64,000 bases of DNA from Verticiella sediminum (lineage in GTDB: Bacteria; Pseudomonadota; Gammaproteobacteria; Burkholderiales; Burkholderiaceae_B): assembly GCF_007558815.1 (NCBI RefSeq), contig NZ_VLTJ01000025.1, positions 52,655 through 116,654 on the forward strand, written 5' to 3'. How positions within the stretch are numbered: the stretch's first letter is position 1; each line of letters opens with the position of its first letter. The position numbers were made by a program, and so were the translations under genes. Shown in pieces: positions 47,542 to 56,720 of this stretch. The notes beneath the pieces are model-generated. The model was not told where the DNA came from, did no database searches, and saw only the letters and a list, made by a program, of their open reading frames with translations.

Positions 47542-48000
47542 ATGCGAATACAGTCACAGCAGAACTTCTGGTCAGGGGTGATGTTCATCGTCCTGGGCCT
47601 GACGTTCGCCTGGTTTGCCACCGATTACCAGATGGGCACCGCAGCCCGGATGGGCCCTGGGTATTTTCCCTTCTGGATTTCCACGATCATGGCGATCCTC
47701 GGCGCGGTCATCGCGCTCAGCGCGCTTTCTCCGAAAGCCGAAAAAACCCAGGTCGACAAGTTCGACTGGCGCAGCATGTTCCTGGTGCTGGGCTCGGTAG
47801 TGCTGTTTGGGCTGCTCATGCGTCCTCTCGGCCTGTACGTGTCGCTCGCCTTGCTCGTGATCATCAGCAGCTTCGCCAGCCATGAATTCACCTGGAAGGT
47901 TGCCATCGGCAACGCCGTCTTCCTGGTGGTGTTCGCGTACGTGGCGTTCGTGAAGGGCCTGGGCCTGATCTTCCCGCTCTACCCCTGGTTCATCGGCTGA
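47542..48000 (+). CDS. tctB: Tripartite tricarboxylate transporter small membrane subunit TctB
   Basis: A 152-residue membrane protein with four hydrophobic helices, starting at the ATG at 47542 after GAGGAG. The pattern NFWSGVMFIVLGLTFAWFATDYQMGTAARMGPGYFPFWISTIMAILG is typical of TctB. It is 13 bp before tctA. No tctC-type receptor gene is adjacent, so it probably works with a receptor encoded elsewhere, such as one of the four Bug proteins in this window. Confidence 0.93.
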   Translation: MRIQSQQNFWSGVMFIVLGLTFAWFATDYQMGTAARMGPGYFPFWISTIMAILGAVIALSALSPKAEKTQVDKFDWRSMFLVLGSVVLFGLLMRPLGLYVSLALLVIISSFASHEFTWKVAIGNAVFLVVFAYVAFVKGLGLIFPLYPWFIG

Positions 48001-48013
48001 TTCGGAGTCACGC

Positions 48014-49519
48014 ATGGAACTGCTATCAAACCTCGCGCTCGGCTTCTCGGTCGCCTTTACACCCGAGAACCTGTTTTACGCCTTCCTGGGCGCCCTGCTC
48101 GGCACGCTGATCGGCGTGCTGCCCGGCATCGGCCCGCTCGCGACCATCGCGATGCTGCTGCCCATCACCTACGTGCTGCCGCCGGTGGCCGGCCTGATCA
48201 TGCTGGCCGGCATCTACTACGGGGCGCAGTACGGTGGTTCGACCACCGCCATCCTGGTCAACCTGCCAGGGGAAATTTCCGCAGTGGTGACCGTGATCGA
48301 TGGCCACCAGATGGCGAGGAACGGGCGCGCCGGCTCCGCCCTCGCCATCGCCGCCATCGGCTCGTTCTTCGCCGGCTCGGTCGCCACCCTGCTGCTGGCC
48401 GCATTCTCGCCCCCGCTGGCCGAGGTCGCCTTCAAGTTCGGCCCTGCCGAGTACTTCTCGCTGATGGTGCTGGGCCTGATCGGCGCCGTGGTGCTGGCCT
48501 CCGGCTCGCTGCTCAAGGCGATCTGCATGATCCTGCTCGGCCTGCTCCTGGGCATGGTCGGCACCGACGTTAACTCCGGCGTGGCGCGCTACGCGTTCAA
48601 CATCCCCGAACTGCAGGACGGTATCGACTTCGCCGCCGTGGCCATGGGTGTGTTCGGTTTCGCCGAAGTGCTCAACAACCTCGAGCTGCGCGAGAAGCGT
48701 GTCTCGCTGACGTCCAAGATCGGTTCGCTCTACCCGAACAAGCAGGAGTTCATGGAGTCCGCCCCCGCCGTGCTGCGCGGCACGGCCATCGGCTCGGTCC
48801 TGGGCATCCTGCCCGGCGGCGGCGCGGTGCTCTCCTCGTTCGCGTCCTACACGCTCGAGAAGAAGATCTCCAAGACGCCGGAACGTTTCGGCAAGGGCCA
48901 CCCGGCCGGCGTGGCAGGTCCCGAATCGGCGAACAACGCCGCGGCGCAGACCTCCTTCATCCCGCTGCTCACACTGGGCATCCCGGGCAACGCCGTGATG
49001 GCGCTGATGGTCGGCGCGATGACCATCCACAACATCCAGCCCGGCCCGCAGGTCATTTCGAGCCACCCCGAGCTGTTCTGGGGCCTGATCGCCTCGATGT
49101 GGATCGGCAACCTGATGCTGGTCATCCTGAACCTGCCGCTGGTGGGCATGTGGGTCAAGCTGCTGCAGGTGCCCTACAAGATCCTCTACCCGGCGATCCT
49201 GGTGTTCTGCTCGGTGGGTGTGTACACGCTGAACTACAACGTGTTCGACATCTACGTGACGGCGGCATTCGGCCTGATCGGCTATGTCTGGGCCAAGCTG
49301 AAGTGCGAAGGCGCCCCGCTGCTGCTCGGCCTGGTGCTCGGCCCCATGATGGAAGAAAACTTCCGCCGTGCCCTGCTGCTGTCGCGCGGTGACTTCATGA
49401 CCTTCGTCGAGCGCCCGCTGTCGGCCGTGCTGCTGGGTATCGCGCTGGTACTGGTGATCTTCGTCACGCTGCCTGCGATCCGCAAGAAGCGCGAGGAAAC
49501 CTTCGTCGAGGAAGACTGA
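48014..49519 (+). CDS. tctA: Tripartite tricarboxylate transporter large membrane subunit TctA
   Basis: A 501-residue protein with about twelve helices, the channel-forming TctA subunit. Conserved blocks are LLGTLIGVLPGIGPLATIAMLLPITYVLPP, YYGAQYGGSTTAILVNLPGE, GIPGNAVMALMVGAMTIHNIQPGPQ and GPMMEENFRRALLLSRGD. Length matches the family. It imports di- or tricarboxylates using an ion gradient and a periplasmic receptor. It ends at a strong terminator and is convergent with the Lrp gene. Confidence 0.96.
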   Translation: MELLSNLALGFSVAFTPENLFYAFLGALLGTLIGVLPGIGPLATIAMLLPITYVLPPVAGLIMLAGIYYGAQYGGSTTAILVNLPGEISAVVTVIDGHQMARNGRAGSALAIAAIGSFFAGSVATLLLAAFSPPLAEVAFKFGPAEYFSLMVLGLIGAVVLASGSLLKAICMILLGLLLGMVGTDVNSGVARYAFNIPELQDGIDFAAVAMGVFGFAEVLNNLELREKRVSLTSKIGSLYPNKQEFMESAPAVLRGTAIGSVLGILPGGGAVLSSFASYTLEKKISKTPERFGKGHPAGVAGPESANNAAAQTSFIPLLTLGIPGNAVMALMVGAMTIHNIQPGPQVISSHPELFWGLIASMWIGNLMLVILNLPLVGMWVKLLQVPYKILYPAILVFCSVGVYTLNYNVFDIYVTAAFGLIGYVWAKLKCEGAPLLLGLVLGPMMEENFRRALLLSRGDFMTFVERPLSAVLLGIALVLVIFVTLPAIRKKREETFVEED

Positions 49520-49560
49520 TCCCGACGGCCGGAGCTCCCCCTCCGGCACAGCGTGAACAG

Positions 49561-49600
49561 GAGCCCCCGGCTGCGCGAGCACCGGGGGCTCTTCTCTTTC
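49561..49600 (+). terminator. Intrinsic terminator of tctBA
   Basis: GAGCCCCCGG (49561-49570) and CCGGGGGCTC (49582-49591) form a perfect 10-bp stem followed by TTCTCTTTC, 41 bp beyond the tctA stop. Confidence 0.85.
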
Positions 49601-49625
49601 CCGGCAAGCAGGCGAAGCCAGTCGT

Positions 49626-50108
49626 TCAGGCCGCGCCCTGACGCCTCTCCAGGGCGTAATCCAGGGGCAGCACCGTGGACGACTTGATGACTTCCATGGC
49701 GAACGCCGAGCTCACATCGGCCAGTTCGACCGACTGGATGAGCCGTTTGTACACGGCGTCGTAGCGGGCGATGTCGGGCACGGCGAGCTTGAGCAGATAG
49801 TCAATCTCGCCGTTCAGGCGGTAGATCTCGACGATCTCCGGGATGCCTGCCGCCGCCTCGACGAATCGCCGGGTCCAGGCTTCGTTGTGCTGGCTGGTGC
49901 GTATGCTCACGAACACGGTCAGCGGCACGTTGAGCTTGCCCGCATCGCACAGAACCACCTGGCGTGCGATCACGCCGGCTTCCTGCAGCTTCTGTATGCG
50001 CCGCCAACAGGGCGTGGGCGAGAGATTGACCTCCTGCGCGAGTTGGGCGAGCGGGACGCTGGCGTCGCGCTGCAGGATCTCCAGCAGCTTCAGATCTTTC
50101 TTGTCCAT
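49626..50108 (-). CDS. Lrp/AsnC-family transcriptional regulator
   Basis: A 160-residue regulator from the ATG at 50108 (MDKKDLKLLEILQRDASVPLAQLAQEVNLSPTPCWRRIQKLQEAGVI); a TTG at 50135 is possible but less likely. The N-terminal HTH is followed by the RAM ligand-binding domain (PLTVFVSIRTSQHNEAW, FVEAAAGIPEIVEIYRLNGEIDYLLKLAVPD). It probably senses an amino acid and acts on the divergent cysteine-dioxygenase-like gene 211 bp away, as well as on itself. Confidence 0.93.
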   Translation of the reverse strand: MDKKDLKLLEILQRDASVPLAQLAQEVNLSPTPCWRRIQKLQEAGVIARQVVLCDAGKLNVPLTVFVSIRTSQHNEAWTRRFVEAAAGIPEIVEIYRLNGEIDYLLKLAVPDIARYDAVYKRLIQSVELADVSSAFAMEVIKSSTVLPLDYALERRQGAA

Positions 50109-50319
50109 CCGGTAATCGCAGGAAAAGACCGGCAAGGCATAACCAAATAGAAAAAAATTCTAAAGGTAGCCGGTATCATTAGAAACAACGCAACCCATTT
50201 GCGGGCGATCTTACCTAGTATTTCTGCTATTGACGACACCCGGAGAAAGGCCGAGCAGGCCGCCCTCCCCGCGCCCACGCATCCTTGCCCTGGGCACGGC
50301 CTTCGATAGCACCCGCACC

Positions 50320-50877
50320 ATGACCGTTCTCGACGCCCCACGCTCCGCCCTGCCACAGATCGACGCCCCCGGCACGCCGCTCGGGCGCATCGTCGCCGAT
50401 GTGACCGCGGCCTGCGCCGGCGACCCCGCAACCCTCCCCGCCACCGTGGAACAGGCCTTGCGAGCCCACGCCCACGACGCGCGCATCCTGGCCGAACGCT
50501 TTCGCCAGCCGGCGTCCCACGGCTACTGCCGGCATCTGCTGCACGCCGACCCGCGCGGGCGCTTCTCGATGGTGGCGCTGGTCTGGGCGCCTGGACAGCG
50601 TACCGCCGTGCACGCGCACTACACTTGGTGCGCCTATCGCGTGCTCGCCGGCCGCCTGACCGAGGAGCGCTACCGCTGGGATGCCGGGCGTTCGCGTTCG
50701 GAACTGCGCGAGACGGTGGCGCGGGTGGCAGGTCAGACCGGCTACGGCCACGCGGGCTACGAGCAAATCCACCGCCTCGGCAACGACGACGGGCAGATAG
50801 CGATATCCTTGCACGTCTACGGGATCGACGGCGAGCGCGTCGCCACGCACGTCAACCGGTTGACCGACCCCAGCTAA
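50320..50877 (+). CDS. Cysteine-dioxygenase-like cupin
   Basis: A 185-residue cupin resembling cysteine dioxygenase type I. The iron ligands fit H98 and H100 in AVHAHYTWCAYRVLAG and His165 in ISLHVYG; Cys104 follows the second ligand. Such enzymes oxidise cysteine or 3-mercapto acids. Start at the ATG at 50320; the frame is open from 50230 but the upstream part is Pro/Arg-rich. Divergent from the Lrp gene, which could respond to cysteine. Downstream, 60 bp away, is a metallopeptidase-like gene. Confidence 0.8.
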   Translation: MTVLDAPRSALPQIDAPGTPLGRIVADVTAACAGDPATLPATVEQALRAHAHDARILAERFRQPASHGYCRHLLHADPRGRFSMVALVWAPGQRTAVHAHYTWCAYRVLAGRLTEERYRWDAGRSRSELRETVARVAGQTGYGHAGYEQIHRLGNDDGQIAISLHVYGIDGERVATHVNRLTDPS

Positions 50878-50937
50878 GCCACTAGCCTTGGCGCCCTTGT
50901 ACAAACAAGCCGGGGCGCTCTCTGCGATCCACTTGCC

Positions 50938-52038
50938 ATGACAGACTCCTATCCCAGCAGCTACGCCGACGCCCGCAACCGCTTCCTCGATGCAGCGCAG
51001 GCGGCGGGCGCCGCGCTCTTCAGCCAGGTTCTGCCCGGGTATGAAGGGCCCTCGGCAGAGGCGCTGGCCCTGGACGCGGCCTATCTTGGCGCGCCCCGGG
51101 CCAGCCGGGTGCTGGTCATGCTCAGCGGCACCCATGGCTCGGAAGGCTATGCCGCCTCGCCCCTGCTCAGCCGATTCATGTCCAGCGGGCGGGCGCGCGA
51201 GCTGCCGGACGACGTCGCCGTGCTGCTGGTGCACGCGGTCAACCCATACGGCTTCGCGCATACCCTGCGCACCAACGAGAACAATGTCGACCTGAACCGC
51301 AATTTCATCGATTTCGCGGCCGGCATGCCCGCCAACCCCGGTTATCGCGAGGTGCACGCGCTGCTCTGCCCGGAAGACCCGAGCGAAATCGGGCGCACGG
51401 CGGCCAAGGCCGCGCTGGCGGCCTGGGTGAGCGAGCGCGGCACCACCGCCTATTTCAACGCGGTATTCAACGGCCAGTACGAGTACCCGCGCGGCCTGAT
51501 GTATGGCGGCGGCGAACGGCAGTGGTCGAACCTGGCCCTCGAGGCCGTGGCCCGGCGCTTTCTCACCCAGGCCGAACGCATCGCGTTCATCGATTGGCAC
51601 ACCGGGCTGGGCGAGTATGGCGAACCGTTCTTCCTGTGCTTCAACACGCCGCGCGGCCCCGAATGGGAACGCTGCTGTGCCTGGTGGGGCCGCGATGCGG
51701 TCGAGACCAAGGCCGGCTTCGACGGCGCGCCCAGGCCGCAGTACTCCGGCCTGGTCTTTCACGGCCTGCGCGGTTTCTGCGCACAGGCCGAATTCGCCGG
51801 CGCCGTGATCGAATTCGGCACGACGCCGCCCGAAGCCACCATCGAGGGCCTGCAGGTGGATAATCGCCTGCGCTTCGACACCGGGCTGTCCGAGCGCGAG
51901 CGTACCGAACTGCGCCAGCGCGCGATGGAATCCTTCTGCCCCTCGAGCCCCGAATGGCGCGAGCGCGCGCTGCGCGCCGGCCTGCGGATCGCCGACGAGG
52001 CGCTGGACGGGCTGCGCGCCTGGCAGCCCGCCGCCTGA
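50938..52038 (+). CDS. M14-family zinc carboxypeptidase/deacylase-like protein (DUF2817)
   Basis: A 366-residue cytoplasmic protein. Zinc ligands and catalytic residues can be placed: His66 and Glu69 (SGTHGSEGY), His in IDWHTGLGEYG, and a catalytic Glu in GAVIEFGT. The text HAVNPYGFAHTLRTNENNVDLNRNF is typical of the DUF2817 branch of M14. It may act as an amidohydrolase or deacylase on small substrates. Preceded by a strong-looking gap and followed 18 bp later by the VOC gene, so it may open the downstream operon. Confidence 0.88.
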   Translation: MTDSYPSSYADARNRFLDAAQAAGAALFSQVLPGYEGPSAEALALDAAYLGAPRASRVLVMLSGTHGSEGYAASPLLSRFMSSGRARELPDDVAVLLVHAVNPYGFAHTLRTNENNVDLNRNFIDFAAGMPANPGYREVHALLCPEDPSEIGRTAAKAALAAWVSERGTTAYFNAVFNGQYEYPRGLMYGGGERQWSNLALEAVARRFLTQAERIAFIDWHTGLGEYGEPFFLCFNTPRGPEWERCCAWWGRDAVETKAGFDGAPRPQYSGLVFHGLRGFCAQAEFAGAVIEFGTTPPEATIEGLQVDNRLRFDTGLSERERTELRQRAMESFCPSSPEWRERALRAGLRIADEALDGLRAWQPAA

Positions 52039-52056
52039 ATCCCCGGAGAAAGCGCC

Positions 52057-52710
52057 ATGCCCATCAGCATCGACCATTTCATGTATGCCGGCCCGGACCT
52101 GGATGACCTGTGTACACAGTTCACCCACCTCACCGGCATCGAGCCCGTGCCGGGCGGCAGCCACCCCACGCTGGGCACCCGCAACCGCCTGGCGGGCGGG
52201 AACACGCCGACCTATCTCGAACTCATCGGCCCCGATCCCGCGCTGACCGTGCGCAGCGACATGCGCTCGGGCATCGAGGCGCTGGCGCGGCCGCAACTGC
52301 ATCGCATCATCATGCGCTGCACTGCCGACGACTTCCCGGCGCTGACCGAAGCCTATCGCGCCTTCGGCATCGAGGCGCCGGTGCACGAGCTGCAGCGTGT
52401 CACGCCCGAGGGCGACACGCTGCGCTGGAAACTGATGATTCCCGAGCCGAACGCCTTCGGCCTGTACGCCCCGTTCTTCATCGACTGGCTGGACACGCCG
52501 CATCCGTCGCAACGGCTGCCCGAACAGTTCGGCCTCGTCGATTGCGAAGCCGGGCATCCCGTCCATGCCCAGCTCGCCCCGCTGTGGGAACGGCTGGGCA
52601 TGCCGGTTTGCCTGCGCGCGGCCGATGCACCGTACATGCGCGTGGTGCTGCGCACTCCACGCGGTGAAGTCGCCCTGACCTCGGGCACCCATCCTCTGCG
52701 CCATTCCTGA
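52057..52710 (+). CDS. VOC (glyoxalase-fold) family protein
   Basis: A 217-residue protein of the vicinal oxygen chelate/glyoxalase-like fold. It starts ISIDHFMYAGPDLDDLCTQFTHLTGIEPVPGGSHPTLGTRNRLA and has TPTYLELIGPDP and LQRVTPEGDTLRWKLMIPEPNAFGLYAPFFIDWLDTPHPS. His7 and a later Glu are possible metal ligands. Such proteins isomerise, oxidise or rearrange small acids. It precedes the ABC receptor gene by 18 bp, so it probably belongs to the operon; substrate unknown. Confidence 0.82.
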   Translation: MPISIDHFMYAGPDLDDLCTQFTHLTGIEPVPGGSHPTLGTRNRLAGGNTPTYLELIGPDPALTVRSDMRSGIEALARPQLHRIIMRCTADDFPALTEAYRAFGIEAPVHELQRVTPEGDTLRWKLMIPEPNAFGLYAPFFIDWLDTPHPSQRLPEQFGLVDCEAGHPVHAQLAPLWERLGMPVCLRAADAPYMRVVLRTPRGEVALTSGTHPLRHS

Positions 52711-52728
52711 TCTTCGAAGACCACGTCC

Positions 52729-53808
52729 ATGAAATCCTTCGTCAAGGCGCTCGCCGCCGCTCCGCTCGCCCTCGCCCTCGCCCTGTCCACCGGCGCCGTG
52801 CAGGCCCAGGATCTCCAGAAGGTTCGCATCGGCTATCCGCCGGCCTGGTCCGCGGTCGAGGCCGCCATCCCGTACGGCGACACGCTCGGCTTCTTCAAGG
52901 AAGAAGGCATCGCGCTCGACTACGTCTCGGTGCAGGGCACGGCCGTGCTCATCCCGCAGGTCGCGAACGGCTCGGTGGAGTTCGGCATCATGAACCCCGA
53001 CCTGGCGATCATCGCCGCCTCCAAGGGCGAGCCGTTCCCGATCAAGTTCTTCTACAACTTCTATCCGCGCAACATCTTCGAGTTCACCGTGCTCGAGGAC
53101 AGCCCGATCAAGACGCTGGCCGACCTCAAGGGCAAGAAGCTCGGCGTGGGCGCGCTGAGCTGGGGCAACCTGCCGATGTCGCGCCTGATGCTGCAGACCG
53201 CCGACGTGACCTGGATGAAGGACGTGCAGGTGCTGCCGGTGGGCGTGGGCCCCGCCGCCTGGGAGCGCATGAAATCGGGCAGCGTGGACGCGCTCAACCT
53301 GCCGGCCACGCAGAACGTCATGATGGAACAGGCCGGCACGCCGATCCGCCGCCTGGAGATCCCCGAGGAATTCCGCCGCATCTTCTCGAACGGCATCGCC
53401 ACCAGCGACGCACTGATCCAGAAGAATCCCAAGCTCGTCGAAGGCATGAGCCGCGCCGTCACCAAGTCGCTGGTCGCCTGCATGGCCGACACCGAGGCCT
53501 GCGTGCGGGCCTACTGGCAGATCGACCCGAGCAGCAAGCCCACACCCGAGAACGAAGCCCAGTGGGTCAAGACCTTCGTCGCGGTCAACGAAGGCACCTA
53601 CAAGATCGGCGAGGTCGCCTCGCTCGATGGCAAGCACGGCGCCTACACCGAAGAGGATTGGAAGAACATCGTCGCCAAGATGCAGGAAGGCGAACAGATC
53701 GCCACCACCGACTTCGACGTCGCCACGCTCTACACCGACCAGTTCGTGCAGGCCGCCAACGACTTCGACGCCGACGCCGTGCGCGCCGCCGCGAAGGCAG
53801 CCCAGTAA
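52729..53808 (+). CDS. NitT/TauT-type ABC transporter substrate-binding protein
   Basis: A 359-residue periplasmic receptor. Signal peptide 1-26 ends in AVQAQ, then VRIGYPPAWSAVEAAIPYGDTLGFFKEEGIALDYVSVQGTA opens a NMT1/SsuA-like fold. The class serves aliphatic sulfonates, nitrate, pyrimidines and aromatic acids. Its stop TAA overlaps the ATPase ATG by one base. The enzymes in this operon include a CoA ligase and thioesterase, so an organic acid (perhaps aromatic) is the likeliest cargo. Confidence 0.92.
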   Translation: MKSFVKALAAAPLALALALSTGAVQAQDLQKVRIGYPPAWSAVEAAIPYGDTLGFFKEEGIALDYVSVQGTAVLIPQVANGSVEFGIMNPDLAIIAASKGEPFPIKFFYNFYPRNIFEFTVLEDSPIKTLADLKGKKLGVGALSWGNLPMSRLMLQTADVTWMKDVQVLPVGVGPAAWERMKSGSVDALNLPATQNVMMEQAGTPIRRLEIPEEFRRIFSNGIATSDALIQKNPKLVEGMSRAVTKSLVACMADTEACVRAYWQIDPSSKPTPENEAQWVKTFVAVNEGTYKIGEVASLDGKHGAYTEEDWKNIVAKMQEGEQIATTDFDVATLYTDQFVQAANDFDADAVRAAAKAAQ

Positions 53809-54650
53809 TGAGCAGCGTTCGTCAGGCGGTCCGGGACGAGGCCGCGCCGGCCGGACAGGCGCCGGCGCCGCGCCGGCCTGGGCCCGGCAAGAGCATGCTG
53901 CTGGAGCTTTGCGGCGTCAGCGTGAGCTACCCGAGCCGGCGCGGCCCGGTGCTCGCGCTGGACAAGCTCGACCTCGCGGTGCAGCCTTCCTCCTTCGTCT
54001 CGGTGCTCGGCCCGTCGGGCTGCGGCAAGTCCACTCTGGTCAAGCTGGTGTCGGGGCTGCTCAAGCCCACCACCGGCACGATCGAGTTCGACGGCGTGCC
54101 CGCCAGCGGTGCGCGCGACGACGTCGGGGTGGCCTTCCAGCAGGCCGCGCTGCTGCCCTGGAAGAGCGCGCTCGAGAACGTGCTCCTGCCGATCCGCCTG
54201 ACCGGCAAGTCGGTGCAGACGGCCGCTGCGCGGGCGCGCTCGCTGCTCGATCTGGTCGGCCTGTCGGGTTTTCACGATCGCTATCCGCACGAGCTGTCGG
54301 GCGGCATGCAGCAGCGCGTCTCGCTGGCGCGCTCGCTGATCCGCGATCCGTCGATCCTGGTAATGGACGAACCCTTCTCCGCGCTGGACGCCATGACGCG
54401 CGAGAACATGATGATCGAGCTGCAGCGCATCTGGCTGGAGACGCGGCCCTCGGTGCTGTTCATCACCCACTCGATCCAGGAGGCCGTCTTCCTGTCGGAC
54501 CGCGTGGTGGTCATGAGCGGGCGCCCGGGCAAGGTGATCGAGGACGTCGCCATCGACCTGCCGCGCCCGCGCGACGTGCACACGCTGGCGGATCCGCGCT
54601 TCGTCGAGCTGTCCAATCACCTGCGCGACATGTTCAACCGGGAGCATTGA
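53808..54650 (+). CDS. NitT/TauT-type ABC transporter ATP-binding protein
   Basis: A 280-residue ATPase from the ATG at 53808. Walker A GPSGCGKST, Q-loop VAFQQAALLPWKSALENV, signature LSGGMQQRVSLARSL, Walker B ILVMDEPFSALD and switch His in LFITHSIQEAV are present, matching SsuB/TauB-type proteins. The first 30 residues are a Pro/Ala-rich extension. It is followed by a 49-bp gap and two permease genes. Confidence 0.94.
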   Translation: MSSVRQAVRDEAAPAGQAPAPRRPGPGKSMLLELCGVSVSYPSRRGPVLALDKLDLAVQPSSFVSVLGPSGCGKSTLVKLVSGLLKPTTGTIEFDGVPASGARDDVGVAFQQAALLPWKSALENVLLPIRLTGKSVQTAAARARSLLDLVGLSGFHDRYPHELSGGMQQRVSLARSLIRDPSILVMDEPFSALDAMTRENMMIELQRIWLETRPSVLFITHSIQEAVFLSDRVVVMSGRPGKVIEDVAIDLPRPRDVHTLADPRFVELSNHLRDMFNREH

Positions 54651-54699
54651 TGTCCTCGCTGCCGCTTGTCCCGGCGTGCGCTCCCGCGGAGGACGCACG

Positions 54700-55479
54700 A
54701 TGAACCCGGTCATCGATCTCGCGCGCGGCGCCGCCGTGCGCGTGGCGCCGATCGTCCTGCTGGTGCTGGTGTGGTACGCCGTGGTGCGGGGCTTTGCGAT
54801 CCCGAGCCGTCTCATGCCGGGGCCGGGCGAGGTCTTCGCGCGCGTCTGGGCCGGGCTGGTCACCACGGGCGACCTCTGGCCGCACCTGTGGCTCACGTTC
54901 AAGACCACGCTCGGCGGCTACGTGCTGGGCTCGGTGCTGGCGGTGCTGCTCGGCAGCGCGCTTGCCATGAACCGCAAGCTCGAGCTGCTCACCTATCCCG
55001 TGGTGGTGCTGATCCAGGCCGTGCCCAAGGTGGCGATCGCCCCGTTGGTGCTGCTCTGGCTGGGCTTCGACACGCGCAGCACCATCGCGCTGGTCGCACT
55101 GATCTGTTTCTTCCCGGTATTTGTCGGCACTTTCGTCGGCGTGCGCGCCACGCCCACCGTGCTGCTCGATCTGTTCCAGACGCTCAACGCCTCGTTGCTC
55201 AAGACCTATCTGCACTGCAGCCTGCCCAACGCGGCCGGTTCCATCGTCGCCGGTCTGCAGGTGGGCTGGGGCTTCGCCCTGGTCGGCTGCGTGGTGATGG
55301 AGTTCATCATGGGCATGGGCGGCGCGGGGTTCCTGATCGACAACTCGGCCAACGCGCTGGACGCGGTCACCGCCGTGGCCGCCATGATCCTGCTGGGCGT
55401 GCTGGGCTATCTCGGCGGCTCGCTGCTCGCGCTGGTGCGCAGGCGCGCCATCTTCTGGGAGGGCGCGCGCCGTGGATGA
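54700..55479 (+). CDS. ABC transporter permease (NitT/TauT type), first subunit
   Basis: A 259-residue membrane protein from the ATG at 54700, with GCGGAGGAC upstream. About six helices; the ATPase contact loop reads LFQTLNASLLKTYLHCSLPNAAGSIVAGLQVG, and LIQAVPKVAIAPLVLLWLGFDTRSTIALVAL is typical of SsuC/TauC. It overlaps the second permease by 8 bp. Two different permeases suggest a heterodimeric channel. Confidence 0.93.
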   Translation: MNPVIDLARGAAVRVAPIVLLVLVWYAVVRGFAIPSRLMPGPGEVFARVWAGLVTTGDLWPHLWLTFKTTLGGYVLGSVLAVLLGSALAMNRKLELLTYPVVVLIQAVPKVAIAPLVLLWLGFDTRSTIALVALICFFPVFVGTFVGVRATPTVLLDLFQTLNASLLKTYLHCSLPNAAGSIVAGLQVGWGFALVGCVVMEFIMGMGGAGFLIDNSANALDAVTAVAAMILLGVLGYLGGSLLALVRRRAIFWEGARRG

Positions 55480-56254
55480 CACCCGTTACGCCGTCCCGGG
55501 CTGGATGCGCGTCGTCCTGCCCATCGCCGGCATCCTGCTGTTCCTCGGGCTGTGGCAGGCGCTGGCCCAGCTCGTCGTCGCCGACGCCGCGCTGCTGCCC
55601 ACGCCGGCGCAGATCGCGCGCAATCTCCGGGCCTGGATGGACGGCGGCGGCTTCACGCCGCACCTGCTCGCCACGCTCTACGGCACGCTGGGCGGGCTCG
55701 CCATCGGCGCGGGCCTGGGCTTCGTGCTGGGCGTGATCGTGGGCGAGGTCCGCGTGCTCGACCGCGCGCTGTACCCGATGGCGCTCGCGCTGCAGGCCAT
55801 GCCGGTGGTCGCGATCGCGCCCCTGGTCATCGTCTGGTTCGGCATCGGCCTGGCCTCCAAGGTGGCGCTGGTCGCGATCGGCACGTTCTTCGTGATGTTC
55901 ATCAACACTGTCGCCGGTATGCACGCTGCGCCGCCTGAACTGCTCGACATGGGCCGCGCCTTCGGCGGCAACCGCTGGCGCATCGCGCTCGCCGTCAAGG
56001 TGCGCGCCTCGCTCGACTACGTGTTCAGCGGCCTGGAAGTGTGCGCGGCGCTGAGCTTCATCCTCTGCGTCGTGGGCGAGTTCCTGGCCGCCAACGCCGG
56101 CCTGGGCTATTACCTGCGCGCCGCATCCTACGACATCAACGCGGCGTCCATGTTCGCGGCGATCGTGGTGCTCGCTGCTCTCGCCTCGCTGCTCGCGCTG
56201 GCCGTGCGCCTGGCCCACCATCGCGCTGTGTTCTGGAAGTACCGCAAGCAGTGA
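55472..56254 (+). CDS. ABC transporter permease (NitT/TauT type), second subunit
   Basis: A 260-residue membrane protein starting at a GTG at 55472, which overlaps the first permease by 8 bp. Six helices; the contact loop is GRAFGGNRWRIALAVKVRASLDYVFSGLEV, and LALQAMPVVAIAPLVIVWFGIGLASKVALVA matches the family. It is the partner of the upstream permease, which has a similar but not identical sequence. A 26-bp gap leads to the thioesterase gene. Confidence 0.93.
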   Translation: MDDTRYAVPGWMRVVLPIAGILLFLGLWQALAQLVVADAALLPTPAQIARNLRAWMDGGGFTPHLLATLYGTLGGLAIGAGLGFVLGVIVGEVRVLDRALYPMALALQAMPVVAIAPLVIVWFGIGLASKVALVAIGTFFVMFINTVAGMHAAPPELLDMGRAFGGNRWRIALAVKVRASLDYVFSGLEVCAALSFILCVVGEFLAANAGLGYYLRAASYDINAASMFAAIVVLAALASLLALAVRLAHHRAVFWKYRKQ

Positions 56255-56280
56255 CGCACCTCACCCTTACAGGAGTTCGC

Positions 56281-56712
56281 ATGTCCCATCCGACCAAGCC
56301 CGCCGTGACCCAGGAAGTGCTGCAGCAGTGGGCCGACTCGGCGCCCTTCATCAAGGCCTGCCAGATGACGATCACCGCCGTCGACGCGGAAACGGGCGTG
56401 GTCGAGATGAAGATGCCTCTGGCCCGCAACCTGACGCGCGACCCCGAAGGCCGGCAGTTCCACGGTGGCCCGATCGCCTCGTTCATCGACACCGCGGGCG
56501 ATTTCGCGGTGGCCGTGGCCGCCGGCGGCGGCGTGCCCACCATCAACTTTCGCGTCGACTACCTGCGTCCCTCGGGCGGCGAGTACCTGATCGCGCGCGC
56601 CACCGCGCGCCGCGTGGGCCGCACCGTCGGCGTGGCCGATGTGGACGTGTTCGACGACCAGGGCCGCCTGACCGCGATCGGCCGCGGCTGCTACAGCTCG
56701 CAACCGGGTTGA
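56281..56712 (+). CDS. Hotdog-fold acyl-CoA thioesterase (PaaI-like)
   Basis: A 143-residue hotdog thioesterase from the ATG at 56281 (MSHPTKPAVTQEVLQQW), after an AGGAG. The region FHGGPIASFIDTAGDFAVAVAAGGGVPTINFRVDYLRP contains the typical active-site helix, with Asp in IDTAGD and His in FHGG. PaaI-like enzymes hydrolyse aromatic or other acyl-CoA esters and can save CoA when pathways stall. Next gene: an acyl-CoA ligase, 8 bp downstream. Confidence 0.9.
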   Translation: MSHPTKPAVTQEVLQQWADSAPFIKACQMTITAVDAETGVVEMKMPLARNLTRDPEGRQFHGGPIASFIDTAGDFAVAVAAGGGVPTINFRVDYLRPSGGEYLIARATARRVGRTVGVADVDVFDDQGRLTAIGRGCYSSQPG

Positions 56713-56720
56713 GGCGCGCT

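Noticed and set aside
50227..53637. Minus-strand frame of 1136 codons
   Set aside because: Opposite several solid plus-strand genes with known motifs; its translation is Arg/Gly/His-rich and domain-free.
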